Assembly (NCBI GenBank): GCA_032622095.1
Contig: CP136069.1
Span: forward strand, 121,822,126 to 121,886,125
Origin: Siphonodentalium dalli
Taxonomy: Eukaryota; Mollusca; Scaphopoda; Gadilida; Siphonodentaliidae
Length of the DNA: 64,000 nucleotides
Reading direction: 5' to 3'
In this document: positions 1-11,900 of the stretch, piece by piece
Layout of the letters: each line of letters opens with the position of its first letter
Position numbering within the stretch: the first letter of the stretch is position 1
The notes under the pieces: model-generated
The model's database searches: none
What the model saw: the letters and a program-made list of their open reading frames with translations, nothing else
What the model was told of the DNA's origin: nothing
Made by a program: the position numbers and the translations under genes

Positions 1-100
1 ATAGTTTGGCCAGACGCTGTATATACTGGGTACTGTCCAGATGGAGGCGACCACAAACAAATCCATAACTAGCCCGAACGAAGTCGAGTACATCAGCTAG
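1..100 (+). mobile_element. 3' end of a Helitron-like element
   Basis: The segment ends in CATCAGCTAG, preceded by a small GC-rich hairpin (CGAACGAAGTCG) about ten bases inside. A short hairpin followed by CTRR at the 3' end is the Helitron signature. The same ending, with CAGCTAC, recurs 500 bp further on, so this is probably the tail of a second family member lying head to tail. Its start is outside the window. Confidence 0.4.
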
Positions 101-600
101 TCTAATATATATTTTGGACATTTGTCTGTCTGTTTGTCTGTTAGCTATGGCCGGGAAAACTGCCTGACAGATTTGACGAAATTTGATACCTAGGGGAAAT
201 TATTTCCAGGGAGTATTTTGGACGGCTCAAATGTTGATCCCGACCTGACTTTGACATTCAAAAAGATCAATTCAAGGTCAAATCTGGTAAAACGGAAGTA
301 TTTCAACGAAATTTGATACCTACTGTTACTTTTGTCCCAGGAGTGTTTCGGGTGGGTCAAATCATGACCCTGACCTGATCTTGACATTCAAAATTGTCAA
401 TTCAAGGTCAAATCGGGTAAAGCCGGGCGGATTTCGACGGGTACTTTTGTCGTGACTGTTGTCCGGGGAGTGTTTTGGACGGGTAAAATCGTGACCCCGA
501 CATGACCTTCACCTTTAAAATAGTCAATTCAAGGTTAAATCGCGCAATTCTCCGAAAATCAGAGGGGAACATCCCGGACGAAGTCGGGTCCACCAGCTAC
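101..600 (+). mobile_element. Short non-autonomous Helitron-like element
   Basis: It starts TCTAATATATATTTTGG, passes through a CTGT-rich stretch and three ~128-bp tandem repeats, and ends with a hairpin (CCCGGACGAAGTCGGG) then CCACCAGCTAC. A TC start, a subterminal hairpin, a CT-purine-type end and internal tandem repeats fit Helitron-derived short elements known from molluscs. The last base is C rather than the usual R, so the class is inferred. No coding capacity is seen. The start sequence recurs inverted near 35,912. Confidence 0.5.
175..545 (+). repeat. Three ~128-bp tandem repeats inside the Helitron-like element
   Basis: The landmark TTCAAGGT(C/T)(A) occurs at 271, 401 and 528, giving periods of 130 and 127 bp. 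Each unit carries a GACCYTGAC-type stretch and a GGAGTGTTTTGG-like stretch. Open frames on the minus strand here come from the repeat and are not genes. Confidence 0.75.
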
Positions 601-2144
601 TATTATATATTTCAAGATTTAGTTACAAACTAAATACCTGTATATTGTACAAAGAAATGTTTGACAAATATATCTGTATCAATATTAGCATGCGGGTCAT
701 TAAAATAGATACGACGAAAAAAAATTGGAAGGGTGCATGTATCAGGTAAATTTTTATATTTCAAATGATGACAGGAATGCGGAAAGTTGAAGTACCTACG
801 TAATACTGGCTATCCGCATGAAGAGATATACATGTATATAAAAACCAAAATAGAAGATGACTGCTGGCGACAATGTTTTCCAAAAAAAATTCAAAGCATT
901 CGATAGCTCCCATCTAGTTGTCAGCCCGAAGATCAATATGAAGTTTGGTGACTATCAGATGAGGGATATGTCTGTACAGTTGCTAAACAATTCAGTCATG
1001 CAAAAGAGGATCAAAGAGTAAGATACCAAATTGCTGCCTGTGGTCATGTTTTTTAACGAAATTCGGGAAAATTAGATTACTCTCACGCTGGTTATCCAGA
1101 AGATCATTGTGGAATCTGGTGACGATCGGACAAGGGGTGTCGTCTGTAGGATCAACCAAATTATTTAGCCATAAAAATAGTAAAATTGAAGATCACCGCT
1201 GGAAGTGATGTCTTCACAAGGACAGTTTGAGAACAAAATATGGCTCACATCTAGCGGTGACCCAAAATATCCACATGAGAAAAAGTTTTCCAATAAAAGC
1301 TGGCTGCAGGGTGCGCCAATTGATTCAAATTCGAAATTTAGCAGGGTGTACTGCTTGTGGCCATGTTTTCCCCGAAAATTTGATAGACTGATGGACAAAA
1401 CCACTGAATCCGTTGAATCAATATACATGTATACATGGATTGATTTATATGCATTGTTATACACAGTACTGGTATATAAAGGTACTGAAAATAACTATAT
1501 TACTAGTATACATAAAATAAACCATATATCATGGCTATGGGTTCATGACAGCTGAGCACTTGGTGTGAATTAAAGAGTGGTGGTTTCTCAAGCATATCTA
1601 ACCCTCCACGTTAGTAACATGCCATTAAATGTCATAAGTATAATCTAGCTTGAGGACAGAAGTGATCCATAAAACCCCCCTTAATTCAACCAGGTCCTCG
1701 CGCGATGTATGGTCGATCACATGATGATCTAGGGGGGATTAGAATTGTTGTATAAAAACAGCACTGCGTGTAAATATAAAATAAAATAGTGCTACATCTT
1801 ATTACAGATTATTGCCATATATAATCAGTGATTATACAGACAGTCTGACAAAATAAAGTTTCAGTGACACTCTATCCGAAAAGGGGAATAATTTCATCTA
1901 TTACAGTCAATGGAGCAATTATGAATCTGGAAAGGTGAAATATCTAAGTAATACTAGATATCGACATAACGCGATAACATATAACGTAAATGCAATATGG
2001 CCGCTGGCGACCATTTTTTCCTATGAAATTAAAAACATATTTGATGGCTCTCATCTGATAGATCAATATCAAGATAAATATGAAGTTTGGTGATGATCGG
2101 ATGAGTGAAGTGGACTGTGGTCTGTGCTAAACCGTTTGGTAATG
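601..2144. repeat. Diverged direct repeats, no gene seen
   Basis: Segments around 840-1,020, 1,080-1,250 and 1,930-2,140 share a core (AAGTTTGGTGA.GATCGGATGAG) next to a GGCTCTCATCT-like stretch and a CCGCTGGCGACCAT-like stretch. An inverted relative lies at about 14,547-14,640. This looks like a dispersed repeat family of unknown class. Two overlapping ORFs of 99 and 116 codons at 1,165-1,555 show no recognisable protein. Confidence 0.4.
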
Positions 2145-2440
2145 CTTAAAAAGATTCTTACCTTAATATTTTTATGTTCACTTTATAAACTTCACTGAGT
2201 CATCTTTGTCATGTATTGAGTTTGATATCTTTTGTTAACAGTTTATAAATTATGTATGTCTCATGTTTGTTATTTTAATTTATGTGTTTATTATCATTAA
2301 ATAAAGTTGCATTCCTTAAAAAGATTCTTACCTCAATGTTTTTATGTTCACTTTATAAACTCCACTGAGTCATCTTTGTCATGTATTGAATATCTTTTGT
2401 TAACAGGTTATAAATTATGTATGTCTCGTGTTCGTTATTA
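2145..2440 (+). repeat. 170-bp tandem duplication
   Basis: The sequence starting CTTAAAAAGATTCTTACC at 2,145 is repeated from 2,315 with few changes. The second copy is shortened near its end. The unit ends in CATTAAATAAAGTTGCATTCC-like sequence containing AATAAA, which could be a retroposon 3' end, but that is a guess. Confidence 0.75.
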
Positions 2441-3299
2441 TATTATATACACTTTATAGTGTGTTTTCAGAACGAAAAAAAAGAAGAATAAAATCAACAA
2501 ATTTGTAAATTTAAAAACAATTCAAACGTTGTTGTATTCCATGTCCCAGCCCGGACATATACACCAAATTTCAATAATATTCATTGAGAAACAACGGACA
2601 AAACGCTATATAACACCCGTATACATATTTTATTCCGAGCCAGACTCATCCTCGGGTACATGTTATAGTAGGTACCGAATTGACACACGTCGACTGGGGC
2701 GAGTTGGCCCTGGGGCGATTAGGCCGATTCCGATACCTTCTATAATTTACCGTATGTATCCGTTTACGCGTAGTTTACTTTAGAAAGTTCCGCAATTAAT
2801 ACCGTTAATAGAGCGACCATATTTGACAGAGAATGCCTCTGTTATTGATTATCAAGTTGCTATACATTAAAAACGACAAATTCACATGCTCGTTCAAGCG
2901 CAGTAGTCTATTTTCCCCATGTTGAAGGACATCCACAAATACTAAATAACGCTAAACTACTGCCGAATGTTTTACACGACAACTGTTAACATATTTGGGC
3001 TGAATTCATCTGACGCGGTATTATTCCTCAAAATAAACAACAAAACCATCGTTACTTGGAAATGTTGTTTGGGCTAACATTTACATAAATCCTCCACATC
3101 ATTTATTCGACACACACGTCAGATGAAAAACAGACATGAAGTAACCGGCCAAATTGGCCGAAATGAGTTTGTTGTGAGGCGATGGTAAGAAGAGAACCGG
3201 AGGTTTTAGTTGTATCTCGCGACACGACAAACTATAGTTAAACGGTGCATGCCACTGTGTCCTTCGATGTCTATTGCTCGCGCGGATCACCTGACCCTT
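2441..3299. other. No gene seen
   Basis: AT-rich sequence with short ORFs on both strands, none resembling a known family. I see no repeat structure beyond the neighbouring elements. Confidence 0.5.
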
Positions 3300-4084
3300 C
3301 CAGGATCCACCGTATATATATACGAATAATCCCGAGGCAGACCCTGTCGATAACACACGTAGGATATTCACATGATATGGCTATCGAGATAGGATCCATC
3401 GATAAAGCTTAATAGAGGATTTTCAGTTGATGCGGGAGGAAGGGTGATAACTCTAAATGGAATGTACGTTAACGAAATAACGGAGCTCTGTATGAAAGAA
3501 TTTACAACACCACAAGTTTTCAACTTTGATCTAGAATAAGTGATCCTCGCTGAGGTCTTTAAAACACGTTTTTTCAAATATGTCCGTTATTTCGTTAAAC
3601 AACTTTCTCTAATATCTCAGTTATTTAGTCAATACTAAGTTACTATTGATTAAAGTACGTTCTATACGTTCTAGAGTTATCGCCCTTCCTTCTGCTCCAA
3701 ATGAAGATCCTCTAATAGTTTTATCGATGGCTCCTTCCTCGATAGCCATTCCAGCTGAAAATCCTACTTATGTTATCGAGAAGCCTTGAAATAGTGTGCC
3801 TGTCATTTGCAGAATGAGGTCCCCAGAGGGTTAATTTAGTGATGCTACCCCGCATAGCGGGCTAGCATCACCAAATTCACCGTCGGGGACCTCATTCTGC
3901 TTACACCTCAGCAGAATGAGGTTCCCAGAGGGAGAATTTGGTGATGCTAGCCCGCTATGCGGGGTAGCATCACTAAATTCACCCTATGGGAACCTCATTC
4001 TGCAAATGACAGACACACTATTTCAAGGCTTGGTTATCGAGAGAATCTACCCGGGATAATTCGTATCTATACGTTGGATCCTGT
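3300..4084. mobile_element. Foldback element, interrupted
   Basis: The left arm (about 3,302-3,483) is the reverse complement of a right arm that reads 3,583-3,780 and then continues at 4,042-4,084. Matching landmarks are GGATCC...ACGAATAATCCCG on the left and CGGGATAATTCG...GGATCC on the right, and ATGGCTATCGAG against CTCGATAGCCAT. The right arm is broken by the palindromic element at 3,781-4,032. The loop is about 100 bp. No coding capacity is seen. Confidence 0.7.
3781..4032. mobile_element. Nested double-hairpin element with 9-bp target duplication
   Basis: Its ends are AAGCCTTGAAATAGTGTG and the complementary CACACTATTTCAAGGCTTG. Between them are two ~100-bp hairpins in inverted order, each centred on CCGCATAGCGG or CCGCTATGCGG, separated by about 10 bp. 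GTTATCGAG lies directly before (3,772-3,780) and after (4,033-4,041). Removing the element and one GTTATCGAG makes the host foldback arm continuous. A 9-bp duplication suits Mutator-like elements, while 8 bp would suit hAT. A longer relative is at 24,795-25,230. Confidence 0.85.
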
Positions 4085-5722
4085 CAACATTTCCTGCCCG
4101 GATATACTGAAGATTTCAGAAACCTAAATTTATGGTGATATTACCTAATACACTTGAATCAATTAGTCATTTTAACAGAGTATAATTCTCTCATTATAGT
4201 GAAGACATATCATGATACAGTTGACGTTATCAAGGATATTGTCAACGTAATATGTGTGTATTGCACAATTAAGGACAAGACATATTTTTATTGACCGCTT
4301 TGAAACTTCTGTATTTAGTTGCATATCGAAAAAAAAATGGGTTTGCAATAAATGTATGAATCTTCTCGTTCAAGAGTGCTATTGACGGCCTTTGACATAT
4401 CACAATGGAAATAGGATCGACTTGTTGATTTATTCCAATAAATCATATACTTATTTGTCATATTTATCTCTATTGCGTCTACGTCAAAATATTTACTGAT
4501 TGGTCATTATACGGTTGTCAGCATGTCACATCAAAAGTTGTATTGACAATACAAAACTGTGATGGCCTACCAACAAGGATTATACTTCAGATGTTGGCTG
4601 ATGTTCTGGTCACCGTGCATTGTCACTTGTGTCGAGATGTTCCCTTTTATGTTGTAAGGTAAGACGCTAGATCGAAAGGTTCTTCAATCTCTATTGGCCC
4701 AAAAGAGTCACGATGTCCATGCGTTGATTGAATTGATGGCCATTTATGTCTGGCATCTTGTTGAGTGCTATAACAGAGTCAATTACATGTATATGTGTTT
4801 GTCTTCTGTGGTTTCTCAGTTATAGAATCACAGAATATATATACGCTACATGTGCTTGCATATGTATATGAAACTATGTTAACCTACACCGCGGTGTTCC
4901 GTGGTTTCATTAGAGATTCATATGGACCATAGGGATTGTGCGTGTGCATCCTTGGTAACTCTGCTGTACACATTTACTGTGACCCAAGTATACATTAATT
5001 ACATAACAGTTTAAGAGAGAATTGAGAGGTGAGGTGCACTCTGGAGCACGTCGATATGTGGATTATTGATTGATTGATTGATTTATATCTGAGGCCATAT
5101 CACGACATTGCAGTTTTAGTGGTGGAGGAAATCCGCACACTTATGGCTAATCTAACAGTGATTTCAATGGCTGATAAACTCGACGACCATGTGCGGCAAA
5201 CCATCGGCCATCGGCAAATAACTGGTAACTCCACCAGATAACGATTTCGAGTTACAAAGTCCACGATGGAAACATGTCATTATCGCCAGCGCTGGAGGGC
5301 GAAACAGCTTGGAGTTGTACCCCTGTATATCCGATTGAGCCACCGAGACTCCATAGCATGTGTACGTCGATACTGTTACTAATGTAATACATGTAGACGA
5401 CGAAGCATATAACATATTAAATTACTAACACAAAACCGGTGTGTATACATCCACAAATGTTGATCATAAATAGGTACACCCGACTTTGAACCCAGTACAA
5501 CGTGATACTTTCGTTACAACAGTCGATATGGAATTTTTAAATGTCAGTCAGGCAACGAGCGTGTAAAATCACGTGACCTGTGTCGTTATAATTGCAATCA
5601 CCCGCTCTCTCACAATTACTAGACGTGAAATCTATATTATCGTTTCTGCAGTGTCTCCAGAGGAGAATTACATGTATCATTCAAAGTTTTTTTCTCTCGG
5701 ATATCCCATTTAGGTTGCCAGC
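4085..5722. other. Upstream region of the CAP gene
   Basis: No coding sequence is recognised. It contains a short (ATTG)n run near 5,065-5,085, a CACGTG box at 5,570, and a pyrimidine-rich stretch ending in TTTAG at 5,713, just before the ATG. That stretch could be a splice acceptor, so the transcription start may lie in an upstream untranslated exon in this interval or left of the window. Confidence 0.4.
5570..5575. promoter_or_regulatory. CACGTG E-box upstream of the CAP gene
   Basis: The palindrome CACGTG lies about 150 bp before the ATG within GGTCACGTGATT (minus-strand reading), which resembles the bHLH-Zip/CLEAR-type motif. Two more CACGTGAC boxes occur near 45.3 kb. A six-base site can arise by chance. 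Confidence 0.2.
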
Positions 5723-5954
5723 ATGCCAGATCAGAAGTTTATAAAGGAAGCGTTGGCGGCTCACAATCAGTATCGCGCAACGCACCAGGCACCTCCGCTC
5801 ACCGCTACCAGCGATCTGAACGACTATGCACAGAACTGGGCAGATAACATCGCAAAAACCGGTCAGTTTGCACACAGCGACTGCAACCATAGAGGAGGCC
5901 GACTCGGAGAGAACATAGCAATGAAGTGGACGTCTCAACCGACCGCTTACTCTG
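5723..5954 (+). CDS. CAP gene exon 1: N-terminal part of CAP domain 1
   Basis: The ATG at 5,723 follows GTTGCCAGC and has an in-frame TAG just upstream. The exon encodes 77 residues plus one base and ends at TACTCTG|GTAATT (phase 1). It contains [10 protein letters not shown], the conserved first helix, FAHSD with the first cavity His, and [12 protein letters not shown] with the first Glu. The peptide starts MPDQKF, where vertebrate homologues have their myristoylated Gly. The TTTAG before the ATG could be an acceptor, so this may not be the first exon of the transcript. Confidence 0.92.
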
Positions 5955-8900
5955 GTAATTACAATAAAATATATACTTGTTTTCATGGACGTCACTAGAG
6001 GGTCTCCGTTGAATGGGGTGTCCAACATAGAAATCCAACTGCACCCCGAACCCGACTAAACTTCACTCCCAAGTATGGGAGATTTCATGCGCATTTACTG
6101 ATGGTCATTTCAATAAAAAAAACTTTGACAGAAACAAGGGAAGTATTCGACTTTTGGATTAAAACAACACATTTTACGCTCAATGGTGGTTAGAAAATAA
6201 AACCGTCCGAACAATTTCAACATATCTCTGGTCTGATATTTCAAACTGAAGTTGTGAAAGGCGTAACACATCAAAGTTTTGAATAGTTCTACCAAAATTG
6301 GAGGTGAAGTCCCCAACTCTCATGTTGACATTTCCCTATCCGTTCTTATACTGCGATGACTGCAAGGATTCCAATATAATAGCATAGTATTGGATAAACT
6401 CGGTGTAGATAAAAATGGCGTACTTGAACAGTGGGTTTGATTGACATTCTGTATACGCGTTATTATAAATGTTTAAACTATATACTCATATGCAGTTACA
6501 AACGCAAATTGTTTTAGACATGTATAATCATGTATTACCATGAATATATGCAGGATAGAATCAACTATATACTAGAAGACACCCAAGATCCTTGTGGCTA
6601 ACGGCGAAACTCTGAAATATAGTTTCCGGACACAAAATTTTAAATTATTATTCATTTCAACCTTTCTCATCTTGATACTATCAGGTGACATTGAGATTAA
6701 CCCCGGTCCTGCCATGAATCAAATCAATCACACAATTTCAATTTTCCAGTACAATATCAGAAGTATTCGAAATAAACTAGAACAAATTGTTCATATGATC
6801 AATGATTTCGATGTCCTGTGTTTCAGCGAAACTCACCTGGACCCATCTTTCTCTTCGGAAAAAATAAAAATTCCTGGTTACCAAGATCCTGTTCGAAAGG
6901 ATCGCGACTCTCGCGGTGGAGGAATATGTGTAATGTTCGCGACACACATCATATATAGGCGTAGATATGAACTAGAATTTGACTCATCAATATTATGGTT
7001 TGAAATATTCTCTAAGAAAAGTCATATCCTTCTGGGAATGTCATATAGATCAGACCAGTACCGTGATCCAAACTATTGGGTGTACTTAGAATCATCGATA
7101 TCAGACGCACTTGACATAACCGAAAATATTATTATCACGGGTGACTACAATTCCAACCTTCTAGACAATTCCTCGAAGTTGAAGGAAATAATAGACCGAT
7201 ATAGCATCAAAAACGTTATAACTTCCCCTGCAAGAGTGGCACAATCATCGAGTACATTATTAGACCCAATTATTATCGACAATTCCCTTCGTGTACTAGA
7301 AGCTGAAGTAATAAACCCGGGAGTCTCTGACCACTTAGGTGTATATGTGTCATTAGCTTTTGATTATTCACAAGTAACTTCGTTCCAGAGAGTAATATGG
7401 TATGGAACTACTCCACAGCAAATTTTGAAAGAGCCAACGAAATACTCGGTAACACAAACTGGGATGATCTCCTTAAGTGCCTCGACACCGATTCAGCTAC
7501 CATACTTTTCCAAAATAAATTTATGTCAGTAATGAACGATACAATTCCCCAATCCACTGTTACGGTCGGCCCAAGGATAAAATCTGGTTTAACTCAGAAA
7601 TCCGAAGAGAACTTCGCAAACGCGAAAGGCTACGAACCAAAGCCTTAAAAAATAATAATCCCAACACATGGCAAAAATATAAGAAATGTCGAAATAAAGT
7701 AAATAACATGAAAAAGTTCGCGAAATAGAAATTTGATGAAAAATTGGAAAACCGCATGAAAGAATCATCATCTCCCCGCGAATTCTGGCAACTAATGAAT
7801 GAACTACTATGTAAAAAGAAAACAACGAATGTTCCACCCCTATACTGCTCGAATGCCCATATAAATACCATAAACGTAAATGGAACCGTGTACGCGACTG
7901 ATGATCTTGACAAGGCTAACATATTAAAACAGAGCTTCATTTCTAACTCATCAATAAACGACTCAAACCACAGTTTACCTGTGTTCAATTATCGTTGTAA
8001 AAACACGATGGAGGACTTTGAGTTCACCGAAGATGAAATATTTTTGGCAATTAAATCACTTAAATTAAACAAAGCCCATGGCTACGATGGAATTAATGCA
8101 AAAATGCTCTTAGCTACCGCAGAATCAGTTGCTCGTCCATTAGTTTTAATCTTCAGAAAATCTATTGATAGCATGACATTTCCATCTGTATGGAAAAAGG
8201 CTAATGTTGTGCCCATCGTTAAAAAAGACGACCCCGCTGATAGCAAGAACTATCGTCCTATTTACCTTCTACCCTGCTTGGGAAAAATATTTCCCATTGA
8301 TCAACAAGCATGGCATGGTCATTATGTGTGGCTGTCTTTCTAAATAAACATAATTATGAAAGTTCTTGAATCAAGAAAAATCAAGTTTCCTCTCATGATC
8401 TTCATATATGATATCATTGATATCATATAAACTGCACGTTCGAAGAGTTATATTTTTAAGTAAGGTAAAAAAATATGAGAATCAAATATCGAGTTATCAT
8501 TTCAGTACGATAGACATGTATATAAAAATTTGTATGACGGATCTCGTCCTTGGAGGGTGAACACTGATAGCAATAACTTATGTGACCTTCAGAGTATCCA
8601 CATGCTAATGGTAGTCTTTTGTCCCCTTTAGGCGAGAGCGTTGCGACATTTTCTTGAGCCCGCCACACATCGATGCAGTCCTGTTACTCCTATACTCGTA
8701 AATAATCGATTATCATTTCACTATACATACTGAAATAAGCAAAGTAATTGCTATCATCTCCCTGGGGGTTCGGAAATGTTATTTTGTTAAGGAAGTCGCC
8801 AATCGCTTATGGCACTAATATTGTATTTTATTATTTGCGTCGCAGTAAATATGAGGTAACATGTGACAAAGGTAATATGGCAAGGAGGTGTCGGAAGTTT

Positions 8901-11900
8901 AGCCCAGTGTGTTATTTTTTCATCACCATAACTATCAGAAAATATAAAATATGAGTACATACAGCAATGACTCCGCGACATTGCTGATATATGAAAAATG
9001 GCATCAAATCTGTTTCTGGTGGCTCACGATTTACCTGGACTACCCACCACACTAAGCATTTTGCTGTTGGGTTGATAACATATGGTTTTATTGGAATGGG
9101 TATACGAACACAGATAAAACACCGATCCGACACGATTTTTATAGAATAAATCCTTCTAGATACAAAATGGCTTAGTCAGTAAGGTGCATAGCAAAGCGAA
9201 CCATCACGAATCGCTCACTGCACGACTACTAAGTCGGATCGTTTATCGATGGGCACTGATTCGTGTTAAACGTAAATGGAAGAAATCGGGTTCGGGTGTG
9301 GGCAAGCCTGTAATTATACTAACTAGTGGTATATATTTTGTTCAAAGTATATAGTGTGGTGTGATTTCCAAATGAAATTAACCATTTTTCGTGTTGCCCA
9401 GACTCTGAAACGATGCTAATCCCAAATGAACCAAACTTTAGACACAAATTTCTTGAACCGGCTGTCTTATTGACTCTCATCAAGCAGTGAGCATGAAAAT
9501 AGACATGTCTCGATTCTGTATATCAGCACAATTATCACATGATAGTTAAGAAGTTTCTGAATATCTGTTATACATGTAGCTAGAATATTTTCTCTCCAAT
9601 CTCTCATAGGTCAAAATGCGACGGATCAGTGGTATAGCGAAGTCAAAGTTCATCAGTTCGGAGTGGAACCACGGTCGCTCAGCTCTGGTAAGTGAAAGTG
9701 AAGTGAATACACAACCATTATCGACAGTGGTAACGAGATCTAGTGAACTCCAGTCCGACAAATTTCCAATGCGATGTCTATTATCGCTATTTATCCATGA
9801 ATCTCGGTCACCTCTAATAACCAAAACGTGAAAATAGCCAACATTGTATTGCAAAGATTAAACGTTTTGATAACGTCAATTAATTAATTAAAGAAAACAC
9901 ATTATGTTCCGTTAACAGAGGCCAGTAAATGGGACCACCACCACCATACCCTTGAACAGAGGCTTTAAAGTGTAGGGCATCCAGGATCCAGTTGAGCAAT
10001 ATAGTCAGTAAAATTGAACCAAGGAAAGGTATAATTCCACAACAATGTAATTTACATAGCACAATGTTGGTGACAGCAAATTGAATATTAAGTGATGGTG
10101 ACGTAAATATTTGTACACATAACAAACACTGTGTGGTAGAACTACCCATATACCACACATTATTTATAGACGTTTGAGCATCAACACAAATGTGAATTGA
10201 ACTGTGAGGCAAATGGCCTCACGGTTAATGTGTGTTACTGCAACACAAGGCGCATGATTCCGCCAAACAATGTGTTCACCGGAAACCATCAGAACGTGCG
10301 CTTTACGAATCATACAATTTCGAGTCTGATTTGATGCACACCATATGCTTGGTCGCCAATAAACATTAGTGTGTGGTTTATGCAAACAATTATGTTGAAT
10401 CAACATACAAATGTGTTCGTTGAACGCACTCACATATATTCGCCATAGTGGCAAATGTATGTCCGTGTGGACCACACAAGGTTGTGTGGCTAAAACACAA
10501 TATCACTGGATTAGGGGCAATAATTTGGTTGCTGATTGTACGCACACTCATATGTGTGTTCTAAGAATTCATGTTTATGCTGGTCTCGCGCAAAATGTTG
10601 CTATACAAGCACACACAAAGGTGTTAAGAGTAAGAACACATTTGGGTATTCCTCAACTGCCCACAGTTGTGTTGTTTATCCACTTATTATCTACTGAATT
10701 TGATAAAACAAATAAGTTAATTATTGTGTTGGCAATAGTTTGGCCGGTTAAGGCACAAAAACTAAATATGGTTTGTGAGCATTCCCCGACGAATTAAGTT
10801 AATACATGTATGTACTCAGCAAATATGATATGCAAATCGTCGAGACGAGTTAGTTTGACATTTGGCGTTACACAGCAAAACAACACTAAGCTAACAAAAT
10901 AAATAACAACCACTTAACGCTCATTTGCCGATAACGTGTAGTTATTAGCTTTGAGTTGCAGATATTGGCTTTTAGTTTCTTTCTATGGGCCCAATTGCGA
11001 TAACGTTATATATGCTATTTCGCACATGGTACAATAGTATGATTCGGTATATTATTCATATTAGACTTTCTCAAAAATGTCTTGACCGAGTTCGAGTGGA
11101 ATATTTGGTATGTCGGATTACCTGACTGTAGTGTGTATTATATTCAGTCACAAGCAATGAATTTTCAATCCAAGCCTATGTTTGACGTGTGATTCTTGTT
11201 ATTCGTAGTAAAAGGGTAGGTCGAAATGAGGATATCAGCGCGGGGTTAAACCCATTCAATTTAGTATCGGCCTGTTGACGCATAGATTGATATTTCCGCA
11301 ATGTATTGATGAGGTCCGGGTGGAGTTGCTCAACAGCAGGAACGTTTGAGAATCGTATGCGCCGATAACGCAAGTGGTATAGTTTAGTACAATTAGTGGT
11401 TGCTACATATCGTATTTATGCACAATTAATGGTTGCTACACATCGTATTTAGAATCTATAGTTTAATCTGCAAACTTGAATGTTATGGCTCAGAACACAA
11501 ATTACAGCCCATACAGAGTGATAGATATGATCTTAGTATGCCCACGGTGTTGACAAGTGCGATTAAAACGCAATCGAATAATAAGAATAGATGTTCTGAT
11601 ATAATTGAATGGACCTAATGGACCTTAGTGATTGGAATTGCTCCTCTGCATCACAAATTAACTATCGCCGTTGTAGTTGCTCCATATTGTTAGTGTTAAA
11701 ACAGCCCATATATGGTCGCTATATTTTATCGAGAATAGCTTGTCTACTTTGTGTGTGCTCATTTGTGATTGGGTAAGCCTTGTGCAGTTTATGTGGTTTG
11801 GGTTGTACAACCGTGGCTATGGGTATAGTCGAAGTCAGCCTTGTGTGCATGACCGACTATTTCTTCAACAACTGGCTGCATATACATATACTCATCATGA

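Larger units (their letters stand above)
6576..8343 (+). mobile_element. Degraded non-LTR retrotransposon (APE endonuclease + partial RT) with 2A-like motif
   Basis: In CAP intron 1, same strand as the gene. The order is a hydrophobic leader, a 2A-like motif, an APE-type endonuclease, a spacer, and the start of a reverse transcriptase ending at [14 protein letters not shown]. This matches CR1/L2-group elements of invertebrates. It is dead: no ATG in the leader, two frameshifts (near 7,396-7,405 and 7,568), a TAG at 7,726-7,728, and no RT catalytic motifs because the element stops at about 8,290. Loss of the 3' part is unusual, as LINE copies are normally truncated at the 5' end; a later deletion is inferred. 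Confidence 0.9.

Noticed and set aside
10411-10797. 128-codon ORF in CAP intron 2
   Set aside because: No family resemblance; it overlaps a dyad-rich stretch with equally long ORFs on the other strand.
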